Shown here piece after piece: positions 8,317-18,326 of a stretch of DNA of 64,000 nt. Source of the DNA: Tubiluchus corallicola (Eukaryota; Priapulida; Priapulimorpha; Priapulimorphida; Tubiluchidae); contig JAQGDQ010000066.1 in NCBI GenBank assembly GCA_030141605.1, positions 1 to 64,000 on the forward strand, in the 5' to 3' direction. The translations under genes were made by a program, and so were the position numbers. A model generated the notes under the pieces. It had not been told where the DNA came from. It made no database searches and saw only the letters and a program-made list of their open reading frames with translations. How positions within the stretch are numbered: the stretch's first letter is position 1; each line of letters begins with the position of its first letter.

Positions 8317-10964
8317 GCTCCCAGTGGGTCATCTCCCGCATTGGGAGCCCACCTTTTGTAACGGAGACAAGCGGAATTGTAAATAATAGAATTATGAGTA
8401 AAACTAATATATGTAGAAGTTGTATTAGTAAGACTGTAAATAAAAAATGGCGTGATGCGCGTAATAAGTGCCAACATAACTTAAGGGTAACGAATATAAA
8501 TAGAGGAAGTTGGGACGCGGTAAGTGCATACCCACCTGATAGCTTAACAGGCCGGCAGGAGCCACTGGTCACCCAGCCAACCTGCCTAGTAGAATTAAAC
8601 GGTAGGCCTGTGCGCATGTTAATTGATACGGGTGCGACGACCTCATGTGTGTCATTAGCACAATACAAGCAGTTGGGAATGGGGCCTTGTAATGCGAGCG
8701 GTGTGACATTGAAAGGTGCCTCAGGCACAGCCATACCGGTAATAGGCTCGAAAAATATTGAGACCAAATTTAGCGACAGCACGTTTAAGATTAAATACCA
8801 AATTCTTCAGATGAAGCAAAAGGCTATTTTGGGCATTGATGCGCTTCAGTCTATGAATGCCTCATTAGACTGTGGCAGGAAACTAATGGTTATAGGTAAG
8901 AAGGCTCACCTTCTTGCCTTAGATCAAGTCAGCGAGGAAGAACTTGATATTCTCCTTGCTGATGAAAACGCCTTGATTCCTAAGAACTGTGAGATCGTAT
9001 TGCGTACCCGAATTAAGCGAGATAGGCCACCAGGACAACTTTTGTGTGTCGAAATGGCTGAGCATGCGCCTGCTTTTAAAAATCGCCCAGATGTTGGGTT
9101 TGAAACTGGTTTAATAGAAGTAGACGAAGGACGTAGGAGTTCATTGCTTATACGTAATAATTCAAATAGACCCTTAAGGATTAGAAAGAATTGTGTGATT
9201 GGCACCGCGCAAGAAACTAGCATATCGAATGTATTGGCAATAGCGCTAGCGAATAAATGGAATACTAATAGCGGCTCGAAAAAAATAAAAGGTGTTATTA
9301 ATGGACGAAGGTATCAAGATGATGGCCTTCACTGCGCGCCCATGCGAAACAAGGGAATGAAGCAGGTTCCCCGGGTCTTTAATGACCGACGATTAGCAAT
9401 AAATGCAATGGCTAGAGGCAAGATGCCTAATGATAAAACACGTAGTAGGGCAGCAGGTAATTGTCCGCAGGAGGGCGGACTCAAGGTTCAATATGATAAT
9501 AGGGGCGGAATGTTTGTGGAACTCCAAGATTTGGAGAGCCCTTCGCCAAGTGAGTTTACGGCGAATATAAGGGGTGGTTACAAACAATGGCGGTATCACG
9601 ATGGAATTTCGGGAGAACGGGTAGATGCTGAGTTTAACTTGGATCATTTGGCTCCCATTTGGCGATCAAAGCTAGAAAAATTATTAAATAAATGGAAAGG
9701 AGTGTTTGCTAGCACTGACCTAGAACTAGGGCAGACTAAATTAGCTGAAATGAGAATTGATACTGGTGATGCGGAACCTATTCGATCAAAACCGTATCGA
9801 ATACCCAATAATTTAGAAAAAGAATTAGATAAGATTATTCGTGAATTATTGGCAGCAAAAATCATAGTACCAGCTAATAGCCCGTGGGCGTCACCTTGTT
9901 TATTAGTTAAAAAGGCTGATGGGAAAAGTTATAGGTTAGTGATAGATTATAGGAAAATCAATAAGTGTGTAAAGTTCGACGCCTTTCCTAGTCGAACCTT
10001 GTCCAATTTTACCGACAAATTGCAGGGAGCCAAATATTTTAGTTGTCTAGATTTAAGACAAGGGTTTTTACAAATACCTGTTCACCGAGATGACCAGCCT
10101 AAAACTGCCTTTGTGACCCAAAGTGGGGCATATATGTTTACTCGTAGCCCCATGGGTCTTTTAACTAGCCCATCAGTGTTTTGGCGGGTCATAAATAAGT
10201 TATTGGATGGGATAACTGATAAATTCAGTATAGCCTACCTGGATGACATTCTCGTACACTCAAAATCCACGGAGGAACATTTAAAACACTTGCAAGAAGT
10301 GTTCAGACGTTTAAAGGAGGCGAATTTGCGCCTGAAGCCATCAAAATGTCAATTTTTTAAGTCAGAAGTGCAATTTTTGGGCTATATAATTAGCAAAGAT
10401 GGATTAAGGCCCGACCCCGAACGTGCAAGAGCAGTACAAACAATGGACCGCCCAGTAAATGTGAGAGGGGTGCGAAGTTTTATAGGTAGTTGCAATTACT
10501 ACCGAGCTAACATACCGAGATTTGCAGAAATAGCTCGGCCTTTAACAGAATTAACCAGAAAAAATGTTAAGTTTGTATGGGGGAACGCCCAAGAAAAAGC
10601 TTTTAAAGAATTGAAAGCGGCGCTATTGAACCCCGTTATGTTAACGCACCCAGACACAGAAAGGCCCTATATTTTGTATACAGATGCAAGCTTATATAGT
10701 GTGGGAGGTGTATTAACTCAAGAGATTGATGAAGAAGAAAGACCGGTAGAGTTTTTCTCTCATCAATTAACACCTACCCAGCAGCGTTGGACTGCATCGG
10801 AGCGTGAATTGTACGCGATAATTTATGGCATACGGAAATTACACCATTATCTGTATGGTAGCCGTTACGTTATACGCACAGACCATAAGAGTCTGCAGTA
10901 TTTGCATGAGAGCAAACAATTAAAGAATCCAAAATTAGAGAGATGGGCCTTGTTACTATCGTAG
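8217..10964 (+). CDS. pol: Pol: protease, reverse transcriptase, RNase H (element 1)
   Basis: 915 codons, -1 relative to gag, so probably made by frameshifting; the ATG at 8217 lies inside the zinc knuckle and need not be used. Order: aspartic protease with LIDTGATTSCVSL (about residues 132-145); RT with YRLVIDYRKINK, FSCLDLRQGF and the catalytic YLDD (about residue 673, in AYLDDILVHS); RNase H with YTDASLYSVGGVL (about 820), SERELYAIIYGI and TDHKSLQYL. The frame stops at a TAG (10962-10964) inside RNase H, while the same frame stays open beyond it into the integrase region. This points to one nonsense mutation, or to stop read-through. Confidence 0.9.
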   Translation: MSTAWAFRPGVPLHWPCCKRKGGRPKKAAGKLLGSQWVISRIGSPPFVTETSGIVNNRIMSKTNICRSCISKTVNKKWRDARNKCQHNLRVTNINRGSWDAVSAYPPDSLTGRQEPLVTQPTCLVELNGRPVRMLIDTGATTSCVSLAQYKQLGMGPCNASGVTLKGASGTAIPVIGSKNIETKFSDSTFKIKYQILQMKQKAILGIDALQSMNASLDCGRKLMVIGKKAHLLALDQVSEEELDILLADENALIPKNCEIVLRTRIKRDRPPGQLLCVEMAEHAPAFKNRPDVGFETGLIEVDEGRRSSLLIRNNSNRPLRIRKNCVIGTAQETSISNVLAIALANKWNTNSGSKKIKGVINGRRYQDDGLHCAPMRNKGMKQVPRVFNDRRLAINAMARGKMPNDKTRSRAAGNCPQEGGLKVQYDNRGGMFVELQDLESPSPSEFTANIRGGYKQWRYHDGISGERVDAEFNLDHLAPIWRSKLEKLLNKWKGVFASTDLELGQTKLAEMRIDTGDAEPIRSKPYRIPNNLEKELDKIIRELLAAKIIVPANSPWASPCLLVKKADGKSYRLVIDYRKINKCVKFDAFPSRTLSNFTDKLQGAKYFSCLDLRQGFLQIPVHRDDQPKTAFVTQSGAYMFTRSPMGLLTSPSVFWRVINKLLDGITDKFSIAYLDDILVHSKSTEEHLKHLQEVFRRLKEANLRLKPSKCQFFKSEVQFLGYIISKDGLRPDPERARAVQTMDRPVNVRGVRSFIGSCNYYRANIPRFAEIARPLTELTRKNVKFVWGNAQEKAFKELKAALLNPVMLTHPDTERPYILYTDASLYSVGGVLTQEIDEEERPVEFFSHQLTPTQQRWTASERELYAIIYGIRKLHHYLYGSRYVIRTDHKSLQYLHESKQLKNPKLERWALLLS

Positions 10965-11030
10965 CAAAATGCGAAGATTGAGTATTGTCCCGGGAATAAG
11001 AATCCCGCGGATCATTATAGCCGACTACCA

Positions 11031-13367
11031 ATGAAATTAATGGAGCCGCAAGCGAGACCGTTATTTACTAAGAGAGACTTAGATGCTAGGTTGCACCGCC
11101 TAGAGAATGAAAATAATGCTCATAAATTAGCCGCTATAGGAGATGATAGCTCGCCATCAGGAAGCAGTACATTTAAAGATCCAGCACGCCCAGGGGCCCC
11201 TGCTGAGACCCTTACTGCGGATGGTCGACCTATTTCATTAGAGAATAAAGATGAAGATTGGGTTCAGTCTGCCAATTCTTCTGGGATATTATTCCCAAAG
11301 AAGAAAGTGCACTTGCGCAAAGAAGCATTGCTAAAACGTAATAAGGTTAATGAAGGTACAGAGACTGGCCGACAGCCAGGTCCGGAAGTGACCCGATCAG
11401 AGGTCACTGAGTTAACGACCGATAGTAAGGTAAAGGAAGCGTTAATTGATAAGAGGCGATTTGCCTTGTTGCAAAGTCAAGATGCAACTCTCTCCTACTT
11501 AATTCACGTCATCACTAGCCCCAAACAATCACAGGAGGCATACAGGTTAATGGAGGACTATGCCATTAATGATGACGGATTATTATGTCGTATTAATAAG
11601 AGATACGGGGAGAATGAAGGGAGTTATTATTTGATAGTCGTCCCTACAGTGCTAGTAGAAGAAATTATTCGGGAAATACATAGTTCTTATGCCGGAGGAC
11701 ATTTTGCATTGGCCAAAACGGTCAACAAGATTCTTATAAAATTTTGGTGGTCCACCATCCGGCAAGACTGTAAGAAATTTATAGAGAATTGCCCCACATG
11801 TAATAAAAAGAGTAGGAATGTGGTAAAGTTCCCTATGCAAGAGGCACCAATCCCGATAGTGCCCTATCAAACCGTGGCAACCGACATCGTAGGTCCACTA
11901 CCTACAACAGAGAATGGAAACAAATATATAATTTCGTTTACTGACTTGGCTACTAAATGGGTAGATGCCGTTGGCATACCTGATAAGAAAGCCGAAACGG
12001 TGACGGAAGCATTTGTTAATGAAATTATCTGTAGGTACGGTGCCCCAATTAAGTTGTTAACTGACAATGATAAATCGTATGTAAACGATATGACTAAGAG
12101 ACTGACTGAGCACTATGGGATACGACATATTACGATAACTCCAAACAACCCCCCAGGCAATGCAATTGAGGAACGTCAACATGGAACGTTGATGAGTTTA
12201 TTAAGGCAGCTAACGGACAAGGATCCCGTACGTTGGGACAAACATATCCCAAGGGCCTTAGCCGCCTATCGTACCTCAATACATAGTACGTCGGGGTACT
12301 CGCCGTACTATTTGTTATTTGCGCGTGCGCCGCGAGGGGTGATAGAAGATCATTTGGCAGAACCAGAGAAATACGTGGGAGAAGATTACTTTGAGAATTA
12401 TTTGCAAACAATGCATCAGGCATTTGTAGTAGCAAAGAAAAGAACCGAAGTAGCTAGGGCAAAGTGTAAAGAATTATATGACAGAAAGGCTCATACGAGA
12501 CATTTTAGAGCTGGTGATGTGGTATTTTATTATAACCAAGCCACGAAGCCAAAAGCTTCAAGGAAGTTACACCAGTATTGGGAAAGCAACTATGTTGTAT
12601 TAACAAGGTTGGGTAAACATAGGTATAAAATCAAAAACATGGACACGGGTCGAGTAAGAACGTGTCATGTGACCCACTTGCGCCTAGTCCCTCCCACAGC
12701 TGCCTGGTCTACTAAACCAGGAGCTCGAAAATTTAATAAAGCAGGCAGACCTCTGCGTAGAGCTGCCCGCGTGTCGGAACCCGAAATCTCCCAAGAAGGA
12801 AAAGATTTTAGTAAGAGGGGTCAGGAGGGGTCAGCTCCTGTACTCACCTCTTTGCCAGGGGCAACAGTAAGTCAAGGGCAAGAGGGTAGTGAAAAGCCTA
12901 TCGAACCCGCCGAAAGTTTGGCATGGGATCCCTTTGATGCTCCGTTCTTACAGCCAGATAGGGAGAATGGAGATAGCCTTCCGGAACTTAGGTTAGATGA
13001 CCTCGGTGAAGGGCAGTCTGAAGAGGAAGAGACGCCCCGCCCAGGTGAGCCGGAAGACGAAGAGTCAGAGATTTCTAGTGGAACACCACCGCCACTATTA
13101 AGACCTGATGAAGTACACTCTAGCGCCACAAAGCGACCTAGAAGTAATAGTACTAGTGAGCTCTCCGAAATTAGTGCGAAATCAAGATGCACTGAGAGCG
13201 AAGCGGCTTTCAGCGAAGTCTCTAAAAAGAGCAGTGCTGAAGAGTCGGAAGATGAGGATAATGGACCTCCCCAGATAGAACGAATTATAACAATGTCTCA
13301 AATAAAAGCCCAGGCTAAGAAACCTGAGGGCTGGCTCAGCGTTTGGAGACGCTGGCTTAGAAAGTGA
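11031..13367 (+). CDS. pol: Pol: integrase with long acidic tail (element 1)
   Basis: Same frame as the RT region. 778 codons from the first ATG, which is probably internal to one polyprotein. Features: HHCC zinc finger (HSSYAGGH, later CPTC; about residues 215-265); catalytic core with VATDIVGPL, LLTDNDKSY and the Glu in NAIEERQHG (the DDE triad); then a C-terminal DNA-binding module (AGDVVFYYNQ, THLRLVPP). After about residue 555 there is a further stretch of roughly 220 residues rich in Ser, Glu and Pro, much longer than the usual gypsy integrase tail and without a recognisable chromodomain. Confidence 0.9.
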   Translation: MKLMEPQARPLFTKRDLDARLHRLENENNAHKLAAIGDDSSPSGSSTFKDPARPGAPAETLTADGRPISLENKDEDWVQSANSSGILFPKKKVHLRKEALLKRNKVNEGTETGRQPGPEVTRSEVTELTTDSKVKEALIDKRRFALLQSQDATLSYLIHVITSPKQSQEAYRLMEDYAINDDGLLCRINKRYGENEGSYYLIVVPTVLVEEIIREIHSSYAGGHFALAKTVNKILIKFWWSTIRQDCKKFIENCPTCNKKSRNVVKFPMQEAPIPIVPYQTVATDIVGPLPTTENGNKYIISFTDLATKWVDAVGIPDKKAETVTEAFVNEIICRYGAPIKLLTDNDKSYVNDMTKRLTEHYGIRHITITPNNPPGNAIEERQHGTLMSLLRQLTDKDPVRWDKHIPRALAAYRTSIHSTSGYSPYYLLFARAPRGVIEDHLAEPEKYVGEDYFENYLQTMHQAFVVAKKRTEVARAKCKELYDRKAHTRHFRAGDVVFYYNQATKPKASRKLHQYWESNYVVLTRLGKHRYKIKNMDTGRVRTCHVTHLRLVPPTAAWSTKPGARKFNKAGRPLRRAARVSEPEISQEGKDFSKRGQEGSAPVLTSLPGATVSQGQEGSEKPIEPAESLAWDPFDAPFLQPDRENGDSLPELRLDDLGEGQSEEEETPRPGEPEDEESEISSGTPPPLLRPDEVHSSATKRPRSNSTSELSEISAKSRCTESEAAFSEVSKKSSAEESEDEDNGPPQIERIITMSQIKAQAKKPEGWLSVWRRWLRK

Positions 13368-14325
13368 AAGTTTTAAAATAGAGTACAGGTGTTCGCATTA
13401 GTGTAACGACCTCCTAAGTAGAATTTTAGAGAAAGTGAAAGTTAAGTGCCTGAGGGCACAAAAGGAGTCGTAGCGCATCTCTCAGCTAAGGTAGTGAACA
13501 GCGCAGTATAGGAAATGTAACTAGAAATAAGAAGACAGGTCAAGCGTGGTCGACGGAGTCAGGCAGGCCTGCTGACTCGTTGGACTACAGAGGGCAGCAC
13601 GCATAAGTGCAACTGTTAACATGGGACGCTGTGTTATATAGGGGTCACTGAAGAATACTGTCAAAGCTTGGTCTAGAGGAAAATAAAATAAAAATGAGGA
13701 ATACTTAAAGAAAAACCTAGGTAAATAATTTAAAAGGAAAAATATGTATAGTACGCAGTATAAAGTGAGGTTAAAGTAAAGAATAGTGGTTGGAATGAAT
13801 AGAATGCGAACAGATAGGAACCCGACCTATAAGTAAATAATAAAGCTTTGAGACATAAAAATAGTGGAGTATGCTACCGAGAGCAGTGTTTGCCAATCAC
13901 CGTGCACAGTGGTTAACATAAGATATAAGTAGCCATTGATAAAGGCCAAATATCTTGAGCATTGCTTCGGAAGTATAAATGTGCGCAACGCTATGTAAAA
14001 GAGAAAAATCCTTGATTCAAATAGAATTGAAGGCAACGCATGCGGGATAAATTTAAAGATTAAATTAGGTAGATCAGAAGCTGTTAGCGAGCGGTTTAGT
14101 ATAGTTATGAACTCTTGATATGCTTAACCTCTAATTGGGTTGGGAACTAATATCTGCCTACGCGCAGCAGATCTAAGGATGAATAGTAAGGCTGGAACTT
14201 AATAGCTTACTAATTTCATGAAAGAGGTTAGGGCTACTCTAGGGGGAGGAAAGTCCCCTAACCTGAAGAATAAGAGAATAATTAATTGAGTTAAACGTAC
14301 AGTGGGTCCAGACTTTTTCAAGGCT
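13368..14325 (+). other. Non-coding spacer between pol and env, with internal polypurine tract
   Basis: About 960 bp without a credible ORF. It contains GGGGAGGAAAGT at 14243-14254, identical over 12 nt to the polypurine tract beside the 3' LTR. Here it is flanked so that TAGGGG and CCCCTA can form a short hairpin around it. A TTTTTCAG acceptor-like signal lies just after this stretch, at 14342-14349. Confidence 0.6.
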
Positions 14326-15876
14326 ATGATGTTTTGGCCTATTTTTCAGAATATGGAATCCAGAATAGTGCTGTGGATGTTCGGGAGTCTCATGTTGGTA
14401 CTCTGTGAAGCCAATGTAGTAACGAGTCCCGGAGCAATCTTTATACGTAGAGGTGAAGTCCAAGTATCTCAATCTAGATGGGCCCTATTAATGCAATTGA
14501 ACATTAGCCCAGTTGAACTTTGCTTGGAAGCCTTAAAGCGAGAAATGATTATACTAAGAAATCATTCTTGGGACCCGGCTAAACGTGTGGATGAACCCCA
14601 CACTACCCAGTATCAGGAGGATAGGTTCCTGGAAGCCATTACAGTGTTGGTAAACACTACTGCTTCCACATATCTGGCTCAGATACAAGAGCTAGAGCAA
14701 AAGACGAGCGATATAGCGCATCTTCTGGCCTCTGAGAGAGCAGGAAACCGTCAACTATCCCCAAGCAAGGATAAGTCCAGGCTTGAACCTTCATCCGAAA
14801 TGAATCTAGACGGTTGGGCTAGAGGAAGCCGATCGAGGCGAAGCTTACTTCCCTTTCTAGGGAAAATCTCTAAAGCCCTAACCGGAACTGCAACCGAGGA
14901 AGACATACAAGCCCTGGCCGGAAAGCTAAATCTGATACAAGCCTCCCAAGAATCTATGCAGCACATCCTTGAAAAATCTGTGACTTTAATTAATTATACG
15001 CACATCCAGAGTCAGGAGAATACAAGGCATATAATGTTATTACAGAATGACACTGCCGACCTGAAATATAATTTAGCTGATCTTAAAGTGGAATTTGCAT
15101 ACCACGCCCAGATCATGACTCATGAGATGGTAGCTTTAACTGAAATAATGGCACTGATGCAGCGTATTTCCAATACAATGCGAAGGTTGACTGATAATGT
15201 GCATAAGACAATGGATATGTTGTCTACCTTATTGTTAGGCACAATGTCACCTCTCTTATTAGGACCTGCACAGTTGCGAGATACACTGTACGAGATACAG
15301 AAGGCATTACCTAGTACTTTGTCCTTACCGGAAAGGCCGGAAGGAGATTTACTATATTATTACGAGACTATGGAAGTCATGTTATTGGCTACAGCCGAAG
15401 GATATGCGGTGCTAGCCCTCATATCGCTGCAGCCTGATCAAGATAGGTTCGACTTATTTCAGATTGCACCTATACCAATGATAATGCCGAATTCTTCGGG
15501 CTATATTTACCTTGATCCAGGAAGGAAATATTTTGGTATCAATATAGAAAGAACGAAGTTCTTCTTACCCGAGAATCATGATACGGAGTTATGTTTAGAT
15601 AGGAGTAGAGAACCGTGCCAATTAAAAGTACCAGTAAGGTCAACTGCTTACGCAACGGCATGTCCAGCCGTGTTGTTTCATAACCGGCCCGATAAGACAT
15701 TAGAAGCCTGCGAGCGTAGGGTAAAAGTAATAAAACACCCAGAGGTAGTTGTGACCTATATTACTGCCGGGACTTGGTATGTATCTCCATTTAGTGAGAC
15801 TTTGATTACATATACCTGTCCAAGCCCTGGAACTAACAGAATAACATCCTCAGAAGAGAGGATTAAAAGAACCTAA
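14326..15876 (+). CDS. env: Envelope-like fusion protein, ectodomain part (element 1)
   Basis: First ATG at 14326. A second in-frame ATG at 14353 sits just behind a splice-acceptor-like TTTTTCAG and begins with a hydrophobic signal-peptide-like segment, so a spliced env mRNA may start there. About 170-180 residues in there is a furin-type basic site (RSRR) followed at once by a hydrophobic glycine-containing stretch (SLLPFLGKISKALTG). This is the layout of errantivirus Env and baculovirus F proteins: surface subunit, cleavage site, fusion peptide. A long helical, heptad-like region and several N-glycosylation sequons follow. The frame ends before any membrane anchor; the anchor is in the next ORF in another frame. 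Role: membrane fusion/entry in intact relatives; defective as written here. Confidence 0.82.
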   Translation: MMFWPIFQNMESRIVLWMFGSLMLVLCEANVVTSPGAIFIRRGEVQVSQSRWALLMQLNISPVELCLEALKREMIILRNHSWDPAKRVDEPHTTQYQEDRFLEAITVLVNTTASTYLAQIQELEQKTSDIAHLLASERAGNRQLSPSKDKSRLEPSSEMNLDGWARGSRSRRSLLPFLGKISKALTGTATEEDIQALAGKLNLIQASQESMQHILEKSVTLINYTHIQSQENTRHIMLLQNDTADLKYNLADLKVEFAYHAQIMTHEMVALTEIMALMQRISNTMRRLTDNVHKTMDMLSTLLLGTMSPLLLGPAQLRDTLYEIQKALPSTLSLPERPEGDLLYYYETMEVMLLATAEGYAVLALISLQPDQDRFDLFQIAPIPMIMPNSSGYIYLDPGRKYFGINIERTKFFLPENHDTELCLDRSREPCQLKVPVRSTAYATACPAVLFHNRPDKTLEACERRVKVIKHPEVVVTYITAGTWYVSPFSETLITYTCPSPGTNRITSSEERIKRT

Positions 15877-15961
15877 ATTAATAGTCATTGGGAATGGGTG
15901 TAAGGTACACTCAAGGTCTTTTGAGCTACCCACCTATTATTACCGGAACTCACAAATACGG

Positions 15962-16555
15962 ATGAAAGAAGACCAAATTGAGTTGCCGACGAGTGAGATG
16001 ATTGAGAGGTTCTATAGAGAATTGAGTGAATTACAGAACATAACTCCCGGTACGGTAGATATGATCCCCGAATATGTGAAACCACAAGCACACCAGACTT
16101 GGGACCAATTCAATTTATCCTTAGACGACCTTAAAACCTCCATGGAACAAAATGGGGAACGACTTGAACGACAACGACAAGCGTTGAACGAGACGGGAGC
16201 CACAGATTGGCTAACGGGTTTTAGAAAATGGGTCTTAATAGGGGTTATAGTGGCCGTCCTCCTGATAGTAGGAGTAATCTGCTATTGGAAAAGGAGAAGT
16301 GGCCTTTTGGTTTTAAATTCTTTGATGCCTAGAATAGGTACTAGGTATACCAAAACCCCGACTGACGACGAACAACCTGTTAAGGTGACAAGACACATGC
16401 CCTCTGGGACTCCTGAAGAACAGGAACCCAGGGTTAAGGTTAAAAGGACTAGACAGCATGTTGAGGACCCTGAGGAGCTGGAGTTGAGGGAGATACCTCA
16501 ACCCGCTGCCCGAAAAACTAACCCGAGAAGGATCGAACGGGTCACAGAAATATAA
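15962..16555 (+). CDS. env: Envelope-like C-terminal part with membrane anchor (element 1)
   Basis: 197 codons in a different frame from the upstream env ORF; this frame is also open for some distance upstream of its ATG. A helical ectodomain piece is followed by one strong transmembrane segment (about residues 90-112, core VLIGVIVAVLLIVGVICYW) and a basic, charged cytoplasmic tail of about 85 residues. It reads as the anchor and tail of the same envelope, separated by a frame change in the 15.8-15.96 kb interval. A genuinely separate membrane protein is the less likely alternative. Confidence 0.75.
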   Translation: MKEDQIELPTSEMIERFYRELSELQNITPGTVDMIPEYVKPQAHQTWDQFNLSLDDLKTSMEQNGERLERQRQALNETGATDWLTGFRKWVLIGVIVAVLLIVGVICYWKRRSGLLVLNSLMPRIGTRYTKTPTDDEQPVKVTRHMPSGTPEEQEPRVKVKRTRQHVEDPEELELREIPQPAARKTNPRRIERVTEI

Positions 16556-17035
16556 TTGAGGATGGACATAATACTAAAATTGTAGTTTAGTATATACATA
16601 ACAGGCTGGTAATATTGGATGATGGTAGAGGAACCACCCAATTAGGTATAGAGGGATCGATGTAAATAATTGTATAAGAAATGATATTTAATGAACTTAT
16701 GATACTGCAGAATGTATTTTATGTTACAGAATGATGGGACCATTGGAGATGGAAGGCGGGAAGAAGATGAAGTCGGTAAAGACAATAAGGGGTGTATCTG
16801 AGGAAGAATCTCAAGAGATCAATGGAATCACAACCCCGGTCCGGGAAGCCGAAGAGACTCGATGGACAATGGTATCCTGCCACCATGACCTCCAAGATGG
16901 AACGTCCCATAATATATTAAGATGTAACATGTAATATTGCTAATGTACCTAATTAAGGAGCTTCCAAAAGATAAGATCTTAGATCGGATCATTAAATGCG
17001 TGCTACATCTGAAGTGAGTGTTAGGGGAGGAAAGT
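16556..17035 (+). promoter_or_regulatory. Element 1 3' non-coding region and polypurine tract
   Basis: The polypurine tract GGGGAGGAAAGT ends at 17035, directly against the 3' LTR, and would prime plus-strand DNA. A 67-codon frame at 16731-16934 has no recognisable domain, and I do not consider it a gene. Confidence 0.7.
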
Positions 17036-18322
17036 TGTGGTGAATAAAATTATAAATCGATGATTTTCGATATTTTGGTATGAAATCGCATGCCTCCCTG
17101 ATTGCATGAATAAATTTAAAAATGGTGCAATGGAACTCATTCAGCTGTTAAGCTCGAATTTAATGAGCTGTGAAAGCGTAGGATGCAAGAAGTAAAATTT
17201 ATCGTTTACGTAAGGACACTCTAGGATGCTCAGGATAATTAGCTAATATTAGGTTGAAACGGGTGTACCATTTATTATAAGCTATATGCACAAGTTACTA
17301 GTAATTGACGAAAACTCTGCGAGGTCACTGTTTCTTGAAGAAAAGAGGACTGATGAGTTTTACGGGTTACGATGACTTTGTCCTCCCAGCTGTCCAATAA
17401 ATCTAAATGTTGCGTGCGACGTTGAAATCGTGCAAGGTTATTACGAGGTTACTTCGATGAGATATAAGCCATGAGTTCGAATAACCCAGCGCTCGTTCCA
17501 CCCGATCGTACTGGAAGAGACACGTGTGTGTGTGTGACGAATCACACAAGAGGGCTACTTGACAGAGGAGATTGGGACAACTTGAGAAGTTCAGCGTAGA
17601 CATCTTTCTGCGTTCCTAGGATAATCTAGGCACTGGACAACGAGAGTTTCATATCAACTATTGGAGTTGGCCAAATTGTACTGGGTACATTGTGGTCAAA
17701 TCCGCAGAGTTAAGTAATCTTAACACATTGGTAAACTGAGAATTAACTGTGCATATCTGTAGTTCGTACAAGTTCACATTGTACTATAGGATAAGTGTAG
17801 AGTACACCTTAGGTGATAGAATTGAAGAATTGTTCAGAGAGATACTTTTGGAAGCTATAAACTAGTTGTACGCGTCAAAAGCGCATAAGAACTAATCTTG
17901 TAAGCTATCTAGAAGCAGTAATTATTGTAAATCAATAAAGTAATTCTCTTTGACATTTAACGATTGAGTTAATGTATGATATTAGAGTGTTTAACTCAAG
18001 CAACACTATTTCCGATATACGAATCTGATTAGTTCGCTTTGAATTAACTAGCGCTCATATTGCGGGAGCGTTGCTAGGAAACTTGAGGGAAATAGACCTT
18101 TTCTCACAACGCGAAGGTCAAGGTGAAGTTTAGATAAGACGATCATTGCTTGCTAGACTAATATCTAAAGCCCTCGGAGCCAGGTGGAGAATTCGCCTTA
18201 TAGCAATTAGAAATTAAGTGGACATATTAAATTCAATCTATACGATATATAGATTTAAGTCACCTTACACTATACGATCAAGATTAACGGAAACATTAGG
18301 TATTTAAAATAAGAAGGTGATA
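17036..18322 (+). repeat. Element 1 3' LTR
   Basis: 1287-bp partner of 5418-6704, followed by the target-site copy CTTG (18323-18326). Confidence 0.95.
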
Positions 18323-18326
18323 CTTG

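Larger units (their letters stand above)
5418..18322 (+). mobile_element. Complete env-bearing Ty3/gypsy-type LTR retrotransposon (element 1)
   Basis: A 12.9-kb element bounded by two 1287-bp direct LTRs, with a candidate primer-binding site, gag, pol (PR-RT-RH then IN), an envelope-like gene and a polypurine tract. CTTG at 5414-5417 and again at 18323-18326 is a 4-bp target-site duplication, the size usual for gypsy/errantivirus integration. Gag and the IN frame are open. Pol has one in-frame stop and env is divided between two frames, so this copy looks defective but young. It lies just upstream of the lectin exons, probably in their intron. Confidence 0.93.

Noticed and set aside
13827..14036. 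Small ORFs in the pol-env spacer as accessory genes
   Set aside because: Antisense, short, no domain, no start context.
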